64,000 nt of DNA from Pseudomonas putida (GTDB lineage Bacteria; Pseudomonadota; Gammaproteobacteria; Pseudomonadales; Pseudomonadaceae): assembly GCA_041879295.1 (NCBI GenBank), contig CP047152.1, forward strand, positions 5,027,501 through 5,091,500. Reading direction: 5' to 3'. Every line of letters starts with the position of its first letter. Within the stretch, counting starts at the first letter, position 1. The notes under the pieces were generated by a model. It made no database searches. It saw only the letters and a program-made list of their open reading frames with translations, and was not told the origin of the DNA. Position numbers and translations under genes: made by a program. This document shows positions 51,858-62,350 of this stretch, in pieces.

Positions 51858-53504
51858 CGGCCAGGCAGGCGTAGCCCTTGTTACCAATGCCATCACATCC
51901 ACACCTCGCGGCAGCGCCCCATACACCCGGCCACCACCGGCCAAGCGGCTGCCGATAAACGCATCACTGACCTCTGTATTCCCCGCCTCCAGCAGCAGCT
52001 TGGCCTGCAACGCCAGGGCAATATCCTCGGTCAGTTGGCGCGCGCGGTACTGCATGTCACCGGTGTCGGCAAACGCCCCCTTGAGGTTGCCGATATGCGC
52101 CGCCAGGCGCGGGTCGCCATGCCCGTCACCCAGCTCGGCAAACAGTGCATCGAGCACTCCCGGCTCCTTGGACAAGGCCCGCAGCACATCCAGGCACTGC
52201 ACGTTGCCCGAGCCCTCCCAGGTAGAGTTGACCGGTGCCTCGCGGTACAGCCGTGGCAGAATGCTGTCTTCCACATAACCCGCGCCACCCAGGCATTCGG
52301 CGGCCTCGTTGATCATGGCCGGCGCACGTTTGCAGATCCAGTATTTGCCCACCGCCGTGACCAACCGGGCGAAATGCGCCTGCTGCGGGTCGTCCAGTTG
52401 CTCCAGCGCCTGGCCCATGCGCAAGCTCAGGGCAAGCGCAGCCTCGCTTTCCAGGGCCAGGTCGGCCAACACGTTCTGCATCAGGGGTTGCTCATTGAGC
52501 ACCCGCCCGCCGACCTTGCGATGTGCACAATGGTGGGCTGCCTGCGTCAACGCCTGGCGCATCAGTGCGCTGGAGCCGACCATGCAGTCGAACCGGGTCA
52601 TGGCGACCATCTCGATGATGGTCGGCACACCGCGCCCCTCTTCGCCAATCATCCACGCCAGCGCACCGCGGAACTCCACCTCGCTGGAGGCGTTGGAGCT
52701 GTTGCCCAGCTTGTTCTTCAGGCGCTGGATATAGAACTGATTGCGGTTGTCATCCGGGCGGTGGCGCGGCAGCAGGAAGCAGCTCAGGCCTTTTTCGGTT
52801 TGCGCCAAGGTCAGGAAAGCGTCGCACATCGGCGCCGAGCAGAACCACTTGTGGCCAACCAGCTCATAGGCCTGCCCCGGGCCCGGTGCACCGACCGGAT
52901 AGGCCCGGGTAGTGTTGGCGCGCACATCGGTGCCGCCCTGCTTTTCAGTCATGGCCATGCCCAGGGTGACCCCGGCCTTGTGGCGGTCGCCAATGTTGCG
53001 CGGGTCATATTCGCAGGCAAGGACCTTCGGCAGCCAGTATTCAGCCAGCTCAGGCTGCAGGCGCAATGCCGGCACGGCGGCAAACGTCATGGTCAGCGGG
53101 CAACCGGTGCCGGCCTCGGCCTGGCTGTGCAGGTAGGTCATCGACGCCCGAGCAACATGGGCACCTGCGCGGGGTTCGGCCCACGGCAAGGAAGGCAGGC
53201 CATGTTCGACGGCGGTACGCATCAGCTCATGGTAGGCCGGGTGGAACTCGACCAGGTCGATGCGATGGCCGTAACGGTCGTGGCTGCTGAATTCAGGTTT
53301 GTGTGCGTTGGCCAGGAAGCCTGCCCGCATTAGCGGGCCACCGGCCAGGGCACCATAGGCATCGATCCGCGACTCGGCCCAACCTGCACCAAAACGCCGT
53401 GACCATTCCTGCAATGGAATGTCGAGGCGGTACAGGTTGGCACCGTCGAGGGATGGCGGCTGGTTGGTGACTTCGTGGGTTTCAGCGTACTGGTGCAGGT
53501 TCAT
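51852..53504 (-). CDS. aidB: AidB-like acyl-CoA dehydrogenase family protein
   Basis: 550 residues. N-terminal extension, then FAD/acyl-binding dehydrogenase domains with GMAMTEKQGGTDVRANTT and the C-terminal helical bundle (MINEAAECLGGAGYVEDS). AidB proteins are DNA-binding flavoproteins of the alkylation response rather than true fatty-acid enzymes. The end of the ORF runs into a REP. It stands alone on the minus strand; the upstream REP composite separates it from the kinase gene. Confidence 0.8.
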   Translation of the reverse strand: MNLHQYAETHEVTNQPPSLDGANLYRLDIPLQEWSRRFGAGWAESRIDAYGALAGGPLMRAGFLANAHKPEFSSHDRYGHRIDLVEFHPAYHELMRTAVEHGLPSLPWAEPRAGAHVARASMTYLHSQAEAGTGCPLTMTFAAVPALRLQPELAEYWLPKVLACEYDPRNIGDRHKAGVTLGMAMTEKQGGTDVRANTTRAYPVGAPGPGQAYELVGHKWFCSAPMCDAFLTLAQTEKGLSCFLLPRHRPDDNRNQFYIQRLKNKLGNSSNASSEVEFRGALAWMIGEEGRGVPTIIEMVAMTRFDCMVGSSALMRQALTQAAHHCAHRKVGGRVLNEQPLMQNVLADLALESEAALALSLRMGQALEQLDDPQQAHFARLVTAVGKYWICKRAPAMINEAAECLGGAGYVEDSILPRLYREAPVNSTWEGSGNVQCLDVLRALSKEPGVLDALFAELGDGHGDPRLAAHIGNLKGAFADTGDMQYRARQLTEDIALALQAKLLLEAGNTEVSDAFIGSRLAGGGRVYGALPRGVDVMALVTRATPAWPL

Positions 53505-53615
53505 TGGAGGGCTCCTGGATCCGGGTAAGCTTGAGAGCCCCAGTGAAGCACTGCTTGCAGGGTAGTCAAAGGGGTATTAATGACTAAACGTGTGGTTGCT
53601 GGCGTGCGCGCGCGC

Positions 53616-53721
53616 GTAGGAGCGGGTTTACCCGCGAATACGGTGGTGGCGGCAACGGTGAACGGCGGGTGGATATCGGCCAGCAGACCCGGCCCTTTCG
53701 CGGGTGAACCCGCTCCTACAG
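53616..53721. repeat. Composite REP element, copy 2
   Basis: Two inverted REPs (53616-53641 and 53695-53721) around the conserved spacer GTGGCGGCAACGGTGAACGG and related sequence. The TAG of the right-hand REP (53716-53718 in the opposite reading) is the stop codon of the histidine kinase gene. Confidence 0.8.
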
Positions 53722-55704
53722 CGAGCGCCGCGCCTGCAGCATGTTCGGGCTCATCTGCGCCTGCGAAATCGCCATGTCCAAACTCAACTCGAAGCGGCTA
53801 CCCAACCCGCGCGTCGATTCATGTGCCAATCTGGCCCCCAACAACTCCCCCATCTGCCGGCAAATCGACAAGCCAATCCCCAAACCGCCATACCGTCGGG
53901 TCATCGAACCATCGACCTGGAAGAACCGCTGGTACAGGATCGACTGCTCCAGATCATCGAAACCGATACCGCTGTCGCTGACGGTAAAGGTCAAGGCCAG
54001 ATCACCCGGCCCCACCCGGCGACCACGCACCTGGATCATCACCCCGCCCTGATGGGTGAACTTCAAACCGTTGTCCACCAGGCAGCCCAGGCAGCGCGCC
54101 AGTTTCTGCCCGTCACCGAGCAATTCGTCCGGCAGGTCGGCCGGAATATCCAGGCTCAGGTACAAGCCTTTGCCCAGAGCCTGCCCGGCATAACCGGCGC
54201 GCAAGCCCTGCAACAGGCTGCGCAGACTGAACGGTGCCGACTGCGCCCGCAGGCGGCCGGCCTGCAATTCGGACAGGGTAAGAATGGCGTCGACCATATC
54301 CATCATGCCTTGGGCAGACCCCACTGCCGTGTGATGGTACTGAGCCATTTCAACATCCATCGGCAGGGTGTGCATCAGCTCGAGCGAGCCAATCACCCCG
54401 TTCATCGGGGTACGCAGCTCATGGGTCACGCTGGCCAGGAACTCGTCCTTCAGGCGATTGCTCCTGGCCAGTTGCAGGTTCAGTTGCTCCAGCGTACGCC
54501 CAGTGTCGCGCAAGGTCTGCGCCTGCTGCTCGCGCAGGCTGTTGATGCGGTCGGCCAGCGCCAGCGACAGCAAGGCCACCTCCAGCGCCGAACCCAACTG
54601 GCTGGCATACATGGTGATGAACACATTCGGCAGGTAACCCAACACCATCAAGGTGTTGACCAGGCCGCCAAGCAGGAACGCCGTCCAGGCGATGATGAAC
54701 CAGCGCGCCACTCGAAAGCCGCGCCACCAGGCGTACAAGCCGGCGCTGAAGATGCTTACGGTGAACAGCAGTGCCAGCAGCGTGGCCATGCGCAGAGCAA
54801 TGCCGTAGGGCATGCTCACCGCCAGCACCATGACCAGCGCACCACCCAGCATCAGCAGTTGCAACAGGCGGTCGAAACCACGGCTGATGCCGCCCAATTG
54901 CAGGAAGTGCCGGGCGAACTGGCAACCGAACAGGCCGGCTGCACCAATGAACAATGGCGTGGAGGCATTCGCCCACCAAGGGCTGTCCGGCCAGAAATAG
55001 GCTACACCGGCGCCGTTCACCGAGACCTGGTAAAGGCCGAACGAAGCGATGTAAAGGATGTAGTAGAGGTAGCTGACGTCGCGCACGCTCAGGTAGATGA
55101 ACAGGTTGTATGCCAGCATCACCAGCAACACGCCGTAGATCATCCCCAGCACATACAGGCGCGTGGGCTGCTCTTCCAGGTAGGCTTCAGGGGACCATAG
55201 CGCCAGCGGCGCTTGCACCGACCCTTGGCTGTGCAGCCGCAGGTACGCGGTAGTCACCTTGCCAGGGGGCAATTGCAGTTCGAACAAGTAGTTGTTCTGC
55301 CGGATCTGCCGGCTGTCGTAGGGCAAGGCATCGCCGGTGCGCTGTGCCAGTCGGTACATGCCGCTGCTGTCAGGCAGATACAGTTCGAGGTGGTCCAGCG
55401 GCGGGTAGGCCAGCTCCAGCAGCCATTGCCGCGGGGCTGCACTGGGCGCGGCAACGGGGCGCAGCTCGACCTTGAGCCAGAACACCGAGGTGGAGTAACC
55501 GGCGTTCAGCACATCTTCATGATGGGGCTGAAAGTGTTTGGCAAACCCGGGGGCACTGACCTGAGCGATGCTGGCATTGCCATCGGGGTCTTCATAAACC
55601 TGCATGGCCTTGCCCAGTGGAAGATGCCGGGTAGCGTCGTCGAAATCGACCGCTCCGGCCAGCACGGGCAGCAAGCCCAGAAGCACAATCAGCAAATAGC
55701 GCAT
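53716..55704 (-). CDS. 7TMR-DISM sensor histidine kinase
   Basis: 662 residues. A signal peptide (cut near AGA at ~17) is followed by a periplasmic 7TMR-DISMED2 sensor domain to about 170, then seven membrane helices (7TMR-DISM). The HisKA box is SVTHELRTPMNGVIGSLEL, with the phospho-His at about 426, and the HATPase has VDNGLKFTHQGG and YGGLGIGLSICRQMGE. There is no receiver or Hpt domain, so a response regulator elsewhere must be its partner. It stands alone. Similar layouts occur in RetS/LadS-type regulators of Pseudomonas, but those have receivers. Confidence 0.85.
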   Translation of the reverse strand: MRYLLIVLLGLLPVLAGAVDFDDATRHLPLGKAMQVYEDPDGNASIAQVSAPGFAKHFQPHHEDVLNAGYSTSVFWLKVELRPVAAPSAAPRQWLLELAYPPLDHLELYLPDSSGMYRLAQRTGDALPYDSRQIRQNNYLFELQLPPGKVTTAYLRLHSQGSVQAPLALWSPEAYLEEQPTRLYVLGMIYGVLLVMLAYNLFIYLSVRDVSYLYYILYIASFGLYQVSVNGAGVAYFWPDSPWWANASTPLFIGAAGLFGCQFARHFLQLGGISRGFDRLLQLLMLGGALVMVLAVSMPYGIALRMATLLALLFTVSIFSAGLYAWWRGFRVARWFIIAWTAFLLGGLVNTLMVLGYLPNVFITMYASQLGSALEVALLSLALADRINSLREQQAQTLRDTGRTLEQLNLQLARSNRLKDEFLASVTHELRTPMNGVIGSLELMHTLPMDVEMAQYHHTAVGSAQGMMDMVDAILTLSELQAGRLRAQSAPFSLRSLLQGLRAGYAGQALGKGLYLSLDIPADLPDELLGDGQKLARCLGCLVDNGLKFTHQGGVMIQVRGRRVGPGDLALTFTVSDSGIGFDDLEQSILYQRFFQVDGSMTRRYGGLGIGLSICRQMGELLGARLAHESTRGLGSRFELSLDMAISQAQMSPNMLQARRSL

Positions 55705-55969
55705 ACAGCCCCAGCATGGCCTGTCCGGTCGCGTCGCGGTAGCCTCCCATCCGTTTGAGACGACGTGATCCTGCAGAACCCGTTTGTAGAGTTATCCGAG
55801 CACTCTAGCATAGCTTCACAACCTGGCAATGGGCCATACAAAAACACAAAGAAAAGGCTCTAAATCAATGCTTTCAATAGAAAAACAAACGACAACCTGA
55901 CCGATCGATCAGTAAAACTCGTTTGTCGGACGATCCGCCCAAACAGGTTTGGTGGTAAGCTCGCCGACC

Positions 55970-56767
55970 ATGAATACCTACAGCTCCCGCCCCGTTGTCC
56001 TCTGTCTCTCCGGCCACGACCCCAGTGGCGGCGCCGGCTTGCAGGCAGATATCGAAGCCCTGATCGCCCAAGGCTGCCACGCTGCACCTGCAGTGACCGC
56101 CTTGACCGTGCAGGATACCGTCAACGTTTCCGACTTCCGCGTGCTCGACCGCGAGTGGGTGCTGGCCCAGGCCAACGCCGTGCTGGCCGACTCCACGGTG
56201 GCCGCCGTCAAGTTGGGCATGCTCGGCTCGATCGAGATGGTCGACACCGTCGCCGAACTGCTGGCCGCCCACCCCCACCTGCCGCTGGTCTGCGACCCGG
56301 TGCTGCGTGCCGGTGGCGGTGGCCGCCTGGGCAAGGACGAAGTGGGCTACGCCCTGCGCGAACGCCTGCTGCCGCTGGCAACCATCGCCACGCCGAACCT
56401 GCCGGAAGCACGCATCCTCGCCGAACTGCCCGAAGGCACCGCTGACGAATGTGCCGAGAAACTGTTGCCGTTCTGTAGACACCTGCTGATTACCGGCGGT
56501 CACGGCGACGAAGACGAAATCCACAACCGCCTGTACACCCAGGACGGCCAGCACTTCACCTGGACTTGCCAGCGCCTGCCAGGCAGCTACCACGGCTCGG
56601 GCTGCACCCTGGCCAGCGCCCTGGCTGGCCGCCTGGCACTCGGCGAGCAGCTGGAAAGCGCCGTGCGCACCGCCCTGGACTACACCTGGCGCACCCTGCG
56701 TGACGCCGAGCAACTGGGCAAAGGCCAGTACGTGCCGCGCCGCCTGCCCCTGGACTTCTGCTCCTGA
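55970..56767 (+). CDS. thiD: Hydroxymethylpyrimidine/phosphomethylpyrimidine kinase
   Basis: 265 residues from ATG 55970. Ribokinase-like fold with [25 protein letters not shown], and [12 protein letters not shown]. It phosphorylates HMP to HMP-P and HMP-PP in thiamine synthesis. It leads a tight operon with thiE and hemL. The upstream 265 bases (55705-55969) hold the divergent promoters of this gene and the kinase; no TPP riboswitch is evident. Confidence 0.9.
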   Translation: MNTYSSRPVVLCLSGHDPSGGAGLQADIEALIAQGCHAAPAVTALTVQDTVNVSDFRVLDREWVLAQANAVLADSTVAAVKLGMLGSIEMVDTVAELLAAHPHLPLVCDPVLRAGGGGRLGKDEVGYALRERLLPLATIATPNLPEARILAELPEGTADECAEKLLPFCRHLLITGGHGDEDEIHNRLYTQDGQHFTWTCQRLPGSYHGSGCTLASALAGRLALGEQLESAVRTALDYTWRTLRDAEQLGKGQYVPRRLPLDFCS

Positions 56768-56780
56768 TACGAGGCCTTCA

Positions 56781-57404
56781 ATGAAGCTACGCGGTCTGTA
56801 TGCCATCACCGACAGCCAGCTGCTCGCCGGCCGTTTCCTGTCCCATGTCGAGGCGGCCCTGGAAGGCGGCGTGTGTCTGCTGCAGTACCGCGACAAGAGC
56901 GACGATGCAGCGCGCCGCCTGCGTGAAGCGGAAGGGCTGATGAAGCTCTGCGAGCGTTACGGCACCCAGTTGCTGATCAACGACGACGCCGAGCTGGCCG
57001 CACGCCTGGGTGTCGGCGTGCACCTGGGCCAGACCGACGGCCCACTGACCCCGGCCCGCGCACTGCTCGGCCGTCAGGCAATCATCGGCTCCACCTGTCA
57101 CGCCAGCCTCGAACTGGCCACCCAGGCTGCCAGCGAAGGCGCCAGCTACGTGGCCTTTGGCCGCTTTTTCAATTCTGTCACCAAGCCGGGCGCGCCCGCT
57201 GCCAATGTCGGCCTGCTTGAGCAGGCCCGCGCCCAGGTGAAACTGCCGATCGCGGTAATCGGCGGCATCACCCTCGACAACGCCGCCCCGCTGGTCGCCC
57301 ACGGTGCCGACCTGCTGGCGGTGATCCACGGCTTGTTCGGTGCCGACAGCGCGCAGGAAGTCACCCGCCGCGCCCGCGCCTTCAACGCCTTGTTCGCATC
57401 CTGA
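56781..57404 (+). CDS. thiE: Thiamine-phosphate synthase
   Basis: 207 residues from ATG 56781, 13 bases after thiD. The TIM-barrel motifs include [38 protein letters not shown] and [12 protein letters not shown], covering the pyrophosphate and thiazole binding sites. It joins HMP-PP and the thiazole phosphate to give thiamine phosphate. It lies between thiD and hemL in one operon. Confidence 0.95.
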   Translation: MKLRGLYAITDSQLLAGRFLSHVEAALEGGVCLLQYRDKSDDAARRLREAEGLMKLCERYGTQLLINDDAELAARLGVGVHLGQTDGPLTPARALLGRQAIIGSTCHASLELATQAASEGASYVAFGRFFNSVTKPGAPAANVGLLEQARAQVKLPIAVIGGITLDNAAPLVAHGADLLAVIHGLFGADSAQEVTRRARAFNALFAS

Positions 57405-57420
57405 TTCGAGAGATACTCCC

Positions 57421-58704
57421 ATGTCCCGTTCCGAAGCCCTGTTCGCCCAAGCCCAGAAGCACATCCCCGGCGGCGTCAACTCGCCAGTCCGCGCTTTCAA
57501 GAGCGTTGGCGGCACGCCGCTGTTCTTCAAGCATGCCGAAGGCGCCTATGTCGTTGACGAGGACGACAAACGCTACGTCGACTACGTCGGCTCCTGGGGC
57601 CCGATGATCCTCGGCCACGGCCACCCGGACGTGCTGGACTCGGTACGCAAGCAGCTGGAGCACGGCCTGTCCTACGGCGCGCCGACCGCCATGGAAACCG
57701 AGATGGCCGACCTGGTCTGCTCGATCGTGCCGTCGATGGAAATGGTGCGCATGGTCAGCTCGGGCACTGAAGCCACCATGAGCGCAATCCGCCTGGCCCG
57801 TGGCTACACTGGCCGCGACGCCATCATCAAGTTCGAAGGCTGCTACCACGGCCACTCCGACAGCCTGCTGGTAAAAGCCGGCTCCGGCTTGCTGACCCAA
57901 GGCGTGCCAAGTTCGGCAGGCGTGCCAGCGGACTTCGCCAAGCACACCCTGACCCTGCCGTTCAACGACATCGCCGCCGTCGAGAAGACCCTGGCCGAAG
58001 TTGGCCAGACCGTGGCCTGCATCATCGTGGAGCCCGTGGCCGGCAACATGAACTGCGTACCACCGGTACCGGGCTTCCTCGAGGGCCTGCGTGAGCAATG
58101 CGACAAGCATGGCGTGGTGCTGATTTTCGACGAAGTGATGACCGGTTTCCGCGTCTCGCTCGGCGGCGCCCAGGGCCATTACGGCATCACGCCGGACCTG
58201 TCGACCTTCGGCAAGATCGTCGGTGGCGGCATGCCGGTCGGCTGCTTCGGCGGCAAGCGTGAAATCATGGGCTGCATCGCCCCGCTCGGCCCGGTCTACC
58301 AGGCCGGCACCCTGTCGGGCAATCCGCTGGCCATGGCCGCCGGCCTGACTACCCTCAAGCTGATCAGCCGCCCAGGCTTCCACGCCGAGCTGACCGACTA
58401 CACCAGCCGCATGCTCGACGGCCTGCAGCAGCGCGCCGATGCCGCTGGTGTGCCATTCGTCACCACCCAGGCCGGTGCCATGTTCGGCCTTTACTTCAGC
58501 GGCGCCGACGACATCGTCACCTTCGAAGACGTGATGGCCAGCGATGCCGAGCGCTTCAAGCGCTTCTTCCACCTGATGCTCGACGGTGGCGTGTACCTGG
58601 CACCGAGCGCGTTCGAGGCGGGCTTCACCTCCATCGCCCATGGCGACAAGGAGCTGCAGATCACCCTGGATGCTGCTGAAAAAGCCTTTGCTGCATTGAA
58701 GTAA
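57421..58704 (+). CDS. hemL: Glutamate-1-semialdehyde 2,1-aminomutase
   Basis: 427 residues, the usual length. PLP-dependent class III aminotransferase fold: [33 protein letters not shown], and the PLP lysine in [14 protein letters not shown] at about 267. It converts glutamate-1-semialdehyde to 5-aminolevulinate in haem synthesis. It is the third gene after thiD and thiE, 16 bases from the thiE stop. A REP element follows the gene. Confidence 0.95.
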   Translation: MSRSEALFAQAQKHIPGGVNSPVRAFKSVGGTPLFFKHAEGAYVVDEDDKRYVDYVGSWGPMILGHGHPDVLDSVRKQLEHGLSYGAPTAMETEMADLVCSIVPSMEMVRMVSSGTEATMSAIRLARGYTGRDAIIKFEGCYHGHSDSLLVKAGSGLLTQGVPSSAGVPADFAKHTLTLPFNDIAAVEKTLAEVGQTVACIIVEPVAGNMNCVPPVPGFLEGLREQCDKHGVVLIFDEVMTGFRVSLGGAQGHYGITPDLSTFGKIVGGGMPVGCFGGKREIMGCIAPLGPVYQAGTLSGNPLAMAAGLTTLKLISRPGFHAELTDYTSRMLDGLQQRADAAGVPFVTTQAGAMFGLYFSGADDIVTFEDVMASDAERFKRFFHLMLDGGVYLAPSAFEAGFTSIAHGDKELQITLDAAEKAFAALK

Positions 58705-58717
58705 TTGCCAGCCTGCG

Positions 58718-58758
58718 CCGGCCTCTGTGGGAGCGGGCTTGCCCCGCGAAGAGGCCGG
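58718..58758. repeat. Single REP element downstream of hemL
   Basis: CCGGCCTCTGTGGGAGCGGG with CTTGCCCCGCGAAGAGGCCGG, a slightly imperfect stem-loop 14 bases after the hemL stop. Confidence 0.7.
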
Positions 58759-58904
58759 TACAGGCAATAATTACGCACGCACAATCAGCTGACTTCCCCA
58801 ACCAAGCAGAAATTCGAGTAAAACTTTGTAAGGTTGGCGCTGCTTATCCCATAATGTGCCACCAGAGACATTGGCCGCAGCTTTGCAGAGGTAAGTCGAT
58901 CCCC

Positions 58905-59450
58905 ATGAACCGCACCGGCCGCGCCCTGACCCTGGGCTGCCTGTTGCTTCTTCAGCCCCTGCTGGCCCTGGCGGAGGGCGGTAACTCGTTGCTGATTCCG
59001 GCGGCGGGCCGCTGCACCTTGAATGTTCAGCCTGAAGACCTGGCAAACGCCCTCAAGGCCTGCGAGCAGACGGCGACTGCGGGGGATGCCCAGGCGCAAT
59101 TCGAACTGGGCGAGTATTACTACACGCAAACGCCAAAAAACCTGGACAAAGCCCTGGACTGGTTCCAGAAGGCCTCGCTGCAAGGCCATGCCGACGCCCA
59201 ATACCGCCTGGGTGCCATGTTCTTCCATGGCGAAGGGGTCAAGGCCAACAACGTGCAGGCCTACATCCTGCTGAAGATGGCTGCGGTCAATGGCGCCGAA
59301 GATGCGCTGGACATGGCCGACGAAGTGACCGAGCAAATGCCCCGTGACGAACTGGAGCATGCCACCCAGGTGCTCGGCCAGATTTTCCGCAAGTACCTGC
59401 TGGAACTGCAGAACGCCGAAGGGCGCACGCCGTTCTCGCCACTTCCCTGA
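58905..59450 (+). CDS. Sel1-like repeat exported protein
   Basis: 181 residues from ATG 58905, with AGAGGTAAG ten bases upstream. A signal peptide ends near ALA at ~20. Two to three Sel1/TPR-like repeats follow (AQFELGEYYYTQ..., AQYRLGAMFFHGEGV...). Such proteins are periplasmic scaffolds for protein partners. Convergent with the DUF1820 gene, three bases apart. Confidence 0.75.
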   Translation: MNRTGRALTLGCLLLLQPLLALAEGGNSLLIPAAGRCTLNVQPEDLANALKACEQTATAGDAQAQFELGEYYYTQTPKNLDKALDWFQKASLQGHADAQYRLGAMFFHGEGVKANNVQAYILLKMAAVNGAEDALDMADEVTEQMPRDELEHATQVLGQIFRKYLLELQNAEGRTPFSPLP

Positions 59451-59453
59451 AGG

Positions 59454-59780
59454 TCACTTTTCCGGCATTGGCATCGGGAACGGCATCACATTGCCGCCAC
59501 CCTTGGCCTCGCTGATCTTCGCCGTGCCCAGGCGCTCCACCTCATCGATACGCACAATCGAGTGCATTGGCACGAAACTGCGGACCACTCCGTCGAACTG
59601 GCTCTTGAGCTTCTCTTCACTCGGGTCCACTACCAGTTGCGAGCGCTCTCCGAACACGAACTCCTCGATCTCCAGAAAACCCCAAAGGTCACTCTGGTAG
59701 ATCTGCTTGGCGTACATCTCGAAGACCTGGCCCTGGTTCAGGAAGATCACTTTATAGATGGCGGGTTCGCGTTTGCTCAT
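59454..59780 (-). CDS. DUF1820 family protein
   Basis: 108 residues from ATG 59780; a frame extends to 59894 without support. Core motifs YKVIFLNQGQVFEMYAKQIY and GFLEIEEFVFGE are those of DUF1820, and the C-terminal tail is Met/Pro-rich (MPFPMPMPEK). Small cytoplasmic protein of unknown function. Its upstream region holds an inverted REP pair. Confidence 0.8.
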   Translation of the reverse strand: MSKREPAIYKVIFLNQGQVFEMYAKQIYQSDLWGFLEIEEFVFGERSQLVVDPSEEKLKSQFDGVVRSFVPMHSIVRIDEVERLGTAKISEAKGGGNVMPFPMPMPEK

Positions 59781-59836
59781 GTTCGGCCAGATAACACATG
59801 CGTAAGAAAAGGTGGGCATGATACCTGTTCTGCCGT

Positions 59837-59909
59837 CTTCGCGGGTGAGCCCGCACCCAAAGGATCTCCACCGGCCTTGCAGGAGCGGGCTCACCCGCGA
59901 AGTGGCCAG
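59837..59909. repeat. REP inverted pair
   Basis: Two REP units with stems CGCGGGTGAGCCCGC and GCGGGCTCACCCGCG, in opposite orientation with a 25-base spacer, between the DUF1820 and phoH genes. Confidence 0.75.
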
Positions 59910-60012
59910 AACAGCCCGTACATACCGTTGAACGTTTCAGTGCTTTCGCCACTGCCATTCAAGGGTTATTCTTGAGTTCAACTCCATCGCCGTCGAGCGG
60001 CTAAAAACGACC

Positions 60013-61011
60013 TTGAACGCACCCATAGAACCCCATCGTTTCATCCTCGAACCCTTCGAGGCCCACCGTTTCGCCAACTTGTGCGGCCAGTTCGACGAGC
60101 ACCTGCGCCTGATCGAACAACGCCTGGCCATCGAGATCCGCAACCGCGGCAATCAGTTCGAACTGATCGGCGAACCCAGGACCACCTCTGCTGCCGAACA
60201 GCTGCTGCGCCGTCTCTATCGCGAGACCAAGGCCACCGACCTGTCACCGGAAACCGTGCACCTGTACCTGCAGGAGTCGGCTGTCGAAAACATCGACAAC
60301 CCGGCCGTCAACGAGGTCAGCGTGTCGCTGCGCACGCGCAAGGGCAACATCCGCCCGCGCGGGCTCAACCAGCAGCGCTACGTCAAGGAAATCCTGGCCA
60401 ACGACATCAATTTCGGCATCGGCCCGGCCGGTACCGGCAAGACCTACCTGGCCGTAGCCTGCGCTGTGGACGCGCTGGAACGCGAACAGGTGCGCCGCAT
60501 CCTGCTGGTGCGCCCCGCGGTCGAGGCGGGTGAAAAACTCGGCTTCCTGCCCGGCGACCTGGCACAGAAAATCGACCCGTACCTGCGCCCGCTGTACGAC
60601 GCCCTGTACGAAATGCTCGGCTTCGAACACGTGGCCAAGCTGATCGAACGCCAGGTGATCGAAATCGCCCCTCTGGCCTACATGCGTGGCCGCACCCTGA
60701 ACAACAGCTTCATCATCCTCGACGAAAGCCAGAACACCACGCTCGAGCAGATGAAGATGTTCCTGACCCGCATCGGTTTCGGCTCTACCGCGGTGATTAC
60801 CGGTGACATCACCCAGGTCGACCTGCCCCGTGGCACCAAGTCGGGCCTGGCGCACGTCATCGAGGTGCTGAAGGACGTTCCCGGGATCAGCTTTACCCAT
60901 TTCCAACCCAAGGATGTGGTTCGTCACCCACTGGTACAGCGTATTGTCGAAGCCTACGACCGCTTCGAAGCCCGCCAGCCCAAGTCCGAGGCGCCTGGCA
61001 AAGATGCTTGA
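60013..61011 (+). CDS. ybeZ: PhoH family ATPase (YbeZ)
   Basis: 332 residues with a TTG start at 60013 that codes directly into [15 protein letters not shown], the standard N-terminus of the group; no ATG nearby fits. Walker A is [13 protein letters not shown], and [10 protein letters not shown] contains the Walker B. It is an RNA-linked ATPase that works with YbeY in rRNA maturation. The last bases overlap ybeY by eight. Confidence 0.85.
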   Translation: MNAPIEPHRFILEPFEAHRFANLCGQFDEHLRLIEQRLAIEIRNRGNQFELIGEPRTTSAAEQLLRRLYRETKATDLSPETVHLYLQESAVENIDNPAVNEVSVSLRTRKGNIRPRGLNQQRYVKEILANDINFGIGPAGTGKTYLAVACAVDALEREQVRRILLVRPAVEAGEKLGFLPGDLAQKIDPYLRPLYDALYEMLGFEHVAKLIERQVIEIAPLAYMRGRTLNNSFIILDESQNTTLEQMKMFLTRIGFGSTAVITGDITQVDLPRGTKSGLAHVIEVLKDVPGISFTHFQPKDVVRHPLVQRIVEAYDRFEARQPKSEAPGKDA

Positions 61012-61477
61012 ACTTGATATCCAACGGGCCACGGATGCTGCCACTCCAGATGACGCCGCCTTTCGCCGCTGGTGCGAATTGGCGCTGCGCCAGCGCAGCG
61101 CCGACTCGGAAATGACCATTCGCCTGGTCGACGAAACCGAAGGCCGAGAGCTGAACCACACCTACCGGCACAAGGACTACGCAACCAATGTGTTGTCGTT
61201 CCCGGCCGATGTGCCCGATGACCTGCTCGATATCCCGCTGCTGGGCGACCTGGTGATCTGTGTAGCGGTGGTCGAGCGCGAAGCGGCCGAACAAGGCAAA
61301 TCGCTGGAAGCTCACTGGGCGCACCTGGTCATCCACGGTTGCCTGCACTTGCTCGGCTATGACCACATCGAGGATGAGGAGGCCGAGGAAATGGAAAGCC
61401 TGGAACGAGAATTGCTGGCAGAACTGGGTCACCCCGACCCTTATGCCGATGATGAAACCGACCCAATCACACACTGA
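61004..61477 (+). CDS. ybeY: rRNA maturation RNase YbeY
   Basis: 157 residues from ATG 61004, overlapping the PhoH-family gene by eight bases. The zinc motif [15 protein letters not shown] has three His ligands. YbeY processes the 3' end of 16S rRNA and takes part in ribosome quality control. It is followed by corC 25 bases later, in the usual ybeZ-ybeY-corC-lnt order. Confidence 0.95.
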   Translation: MLELDIQRATDAATPDDAAFRRWCELALRQRSADSEMTIRLVDETEGRELNHTYRHKDYATNVLSFPADVPDDLLDIPLLGDLVICVAVVEREAAEQGKSLEAHWAHLVIHGCLHLLGYDHIEDEEAEEMESLERELLAELGHPDPYADDETDPITH

Positions 61478-61502
61478 TACACGAAGGATCACGAGAACCG
61501 CC

Positions 61503-62342
61503 ATGAGCGAAGATCGATCGAGCAACGGGCAGAAGTCCTGGCTGGGTAAACTGACCCAGGCTTTTGCCCATGAGCCGAAAAACCGCCAGGAGCTGCTTGA
61601 GCTGCTGCGCGAAGCCCATCAGAACAAACTGCTGGACAGCGAAGCGCTGACCATCGTCGAAGGCGCCATTCAGGTCGCCGACCTGCAGGTTCGCGACATC
61701 ATGGTGCCGCGCTCGCAGATGAACAGCATCAAGGCCGGCCAATCGCCCCGCGAGTTCCTGCCGGCGGTGATCGACGCCGCGCACTCGCGTTACCCGGTAA
61801 TCGGCGAAAGCCACGACGATGTGCTCGGGATCCTGCTCGCCAAAGACTTGCTGCCGTTGATCCTCAAGGAGAACGGTGACAGCTTCAACATCAAGGACTT
61901 GCTGCGCCCGGCCACCTTCGTACCCGAGTCCAAGCGCCTGAACGTGTTGCTGCGCGAGTTCCGCGCCAACCACAACCACATGGCCATCGTCATCGACGAA
62001 TATGGCGGCGTGGCGGGCCTGGTCACCATTGAGGACGTGCTGGAGCAAATCGTCGGCGATATCGAAGACGAGCACGACGTCGAGGAAGACAGCTACATCA
62101 AGCCACTGCCCAGCGGTGATTTTCTGGTCAAAGCGCTTACTCCGATCGAGAACTTCAACGAGTTCTTCGACAGCGAGTTCTCCGATGACGAGTTCGACAC
62201 GGTCGGCGGCCTGGTGATGAGCGCCTTTGGCCACCTGCCCAAGCGCAACGAAACCACCGAGATCGGGTCTTACAAGTTCCGTATTCTCAATGCCGACAGC
62301 CGGCGGATACACTTGCTGCGCCTGACTCCGATCACCCGTTAA
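61503..62342 (+). CDS. corC: CorC/HlyC-family CBS-domain protein
   Basis: 279 residues from ATG 61503. Two CBS domains (IMVPRSQMNSIKAGQS and FVPESKRLNVLLREF...IDEYGGVAGLVTIED) are followed by the CorC_HlyC transporter-associated domain (YIKPLPSGDFLVKALTPIENF). It is linked to magnesium/cobalt efflux. In this operon it follows ybeY and precedes lnt by eight bases. Confidence 0.9.
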   Translation: MSEDRSSNGQKSWLGKLTQAFAHEPKNRQELLELLREAHQNKLLDSEALTIVEGAIQVADLQVRDIMVPRSQMNSIKAGQSPREFLPAVIDAAHSRYPVIGESHDDVLGILLAKDLLPLILKENGDSFNIKDLLRPATFVPESKRLNVLLREFRANHNHMAIVIDEYGGVAGLVTIEDVLEQIVGDIEDEHDVEEDSYIKPLPSGDFLVKALTPIENFNEFFDSEFSDDEFDTVGGLVMSAFGHLPKRNETTEIGSYKFRILNADSRRIHLLRLTPITR

Positions 62343-62350
62343 GGACAAAC

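Noticed and set aside
55705..55969. Possible TPP riboswitch before thiD
   Set aside because: No TPP-aptamer core such as CTGAGA or ACCTGATC pattern was recognised in the gap, which is short and shared with the divergent kinase.
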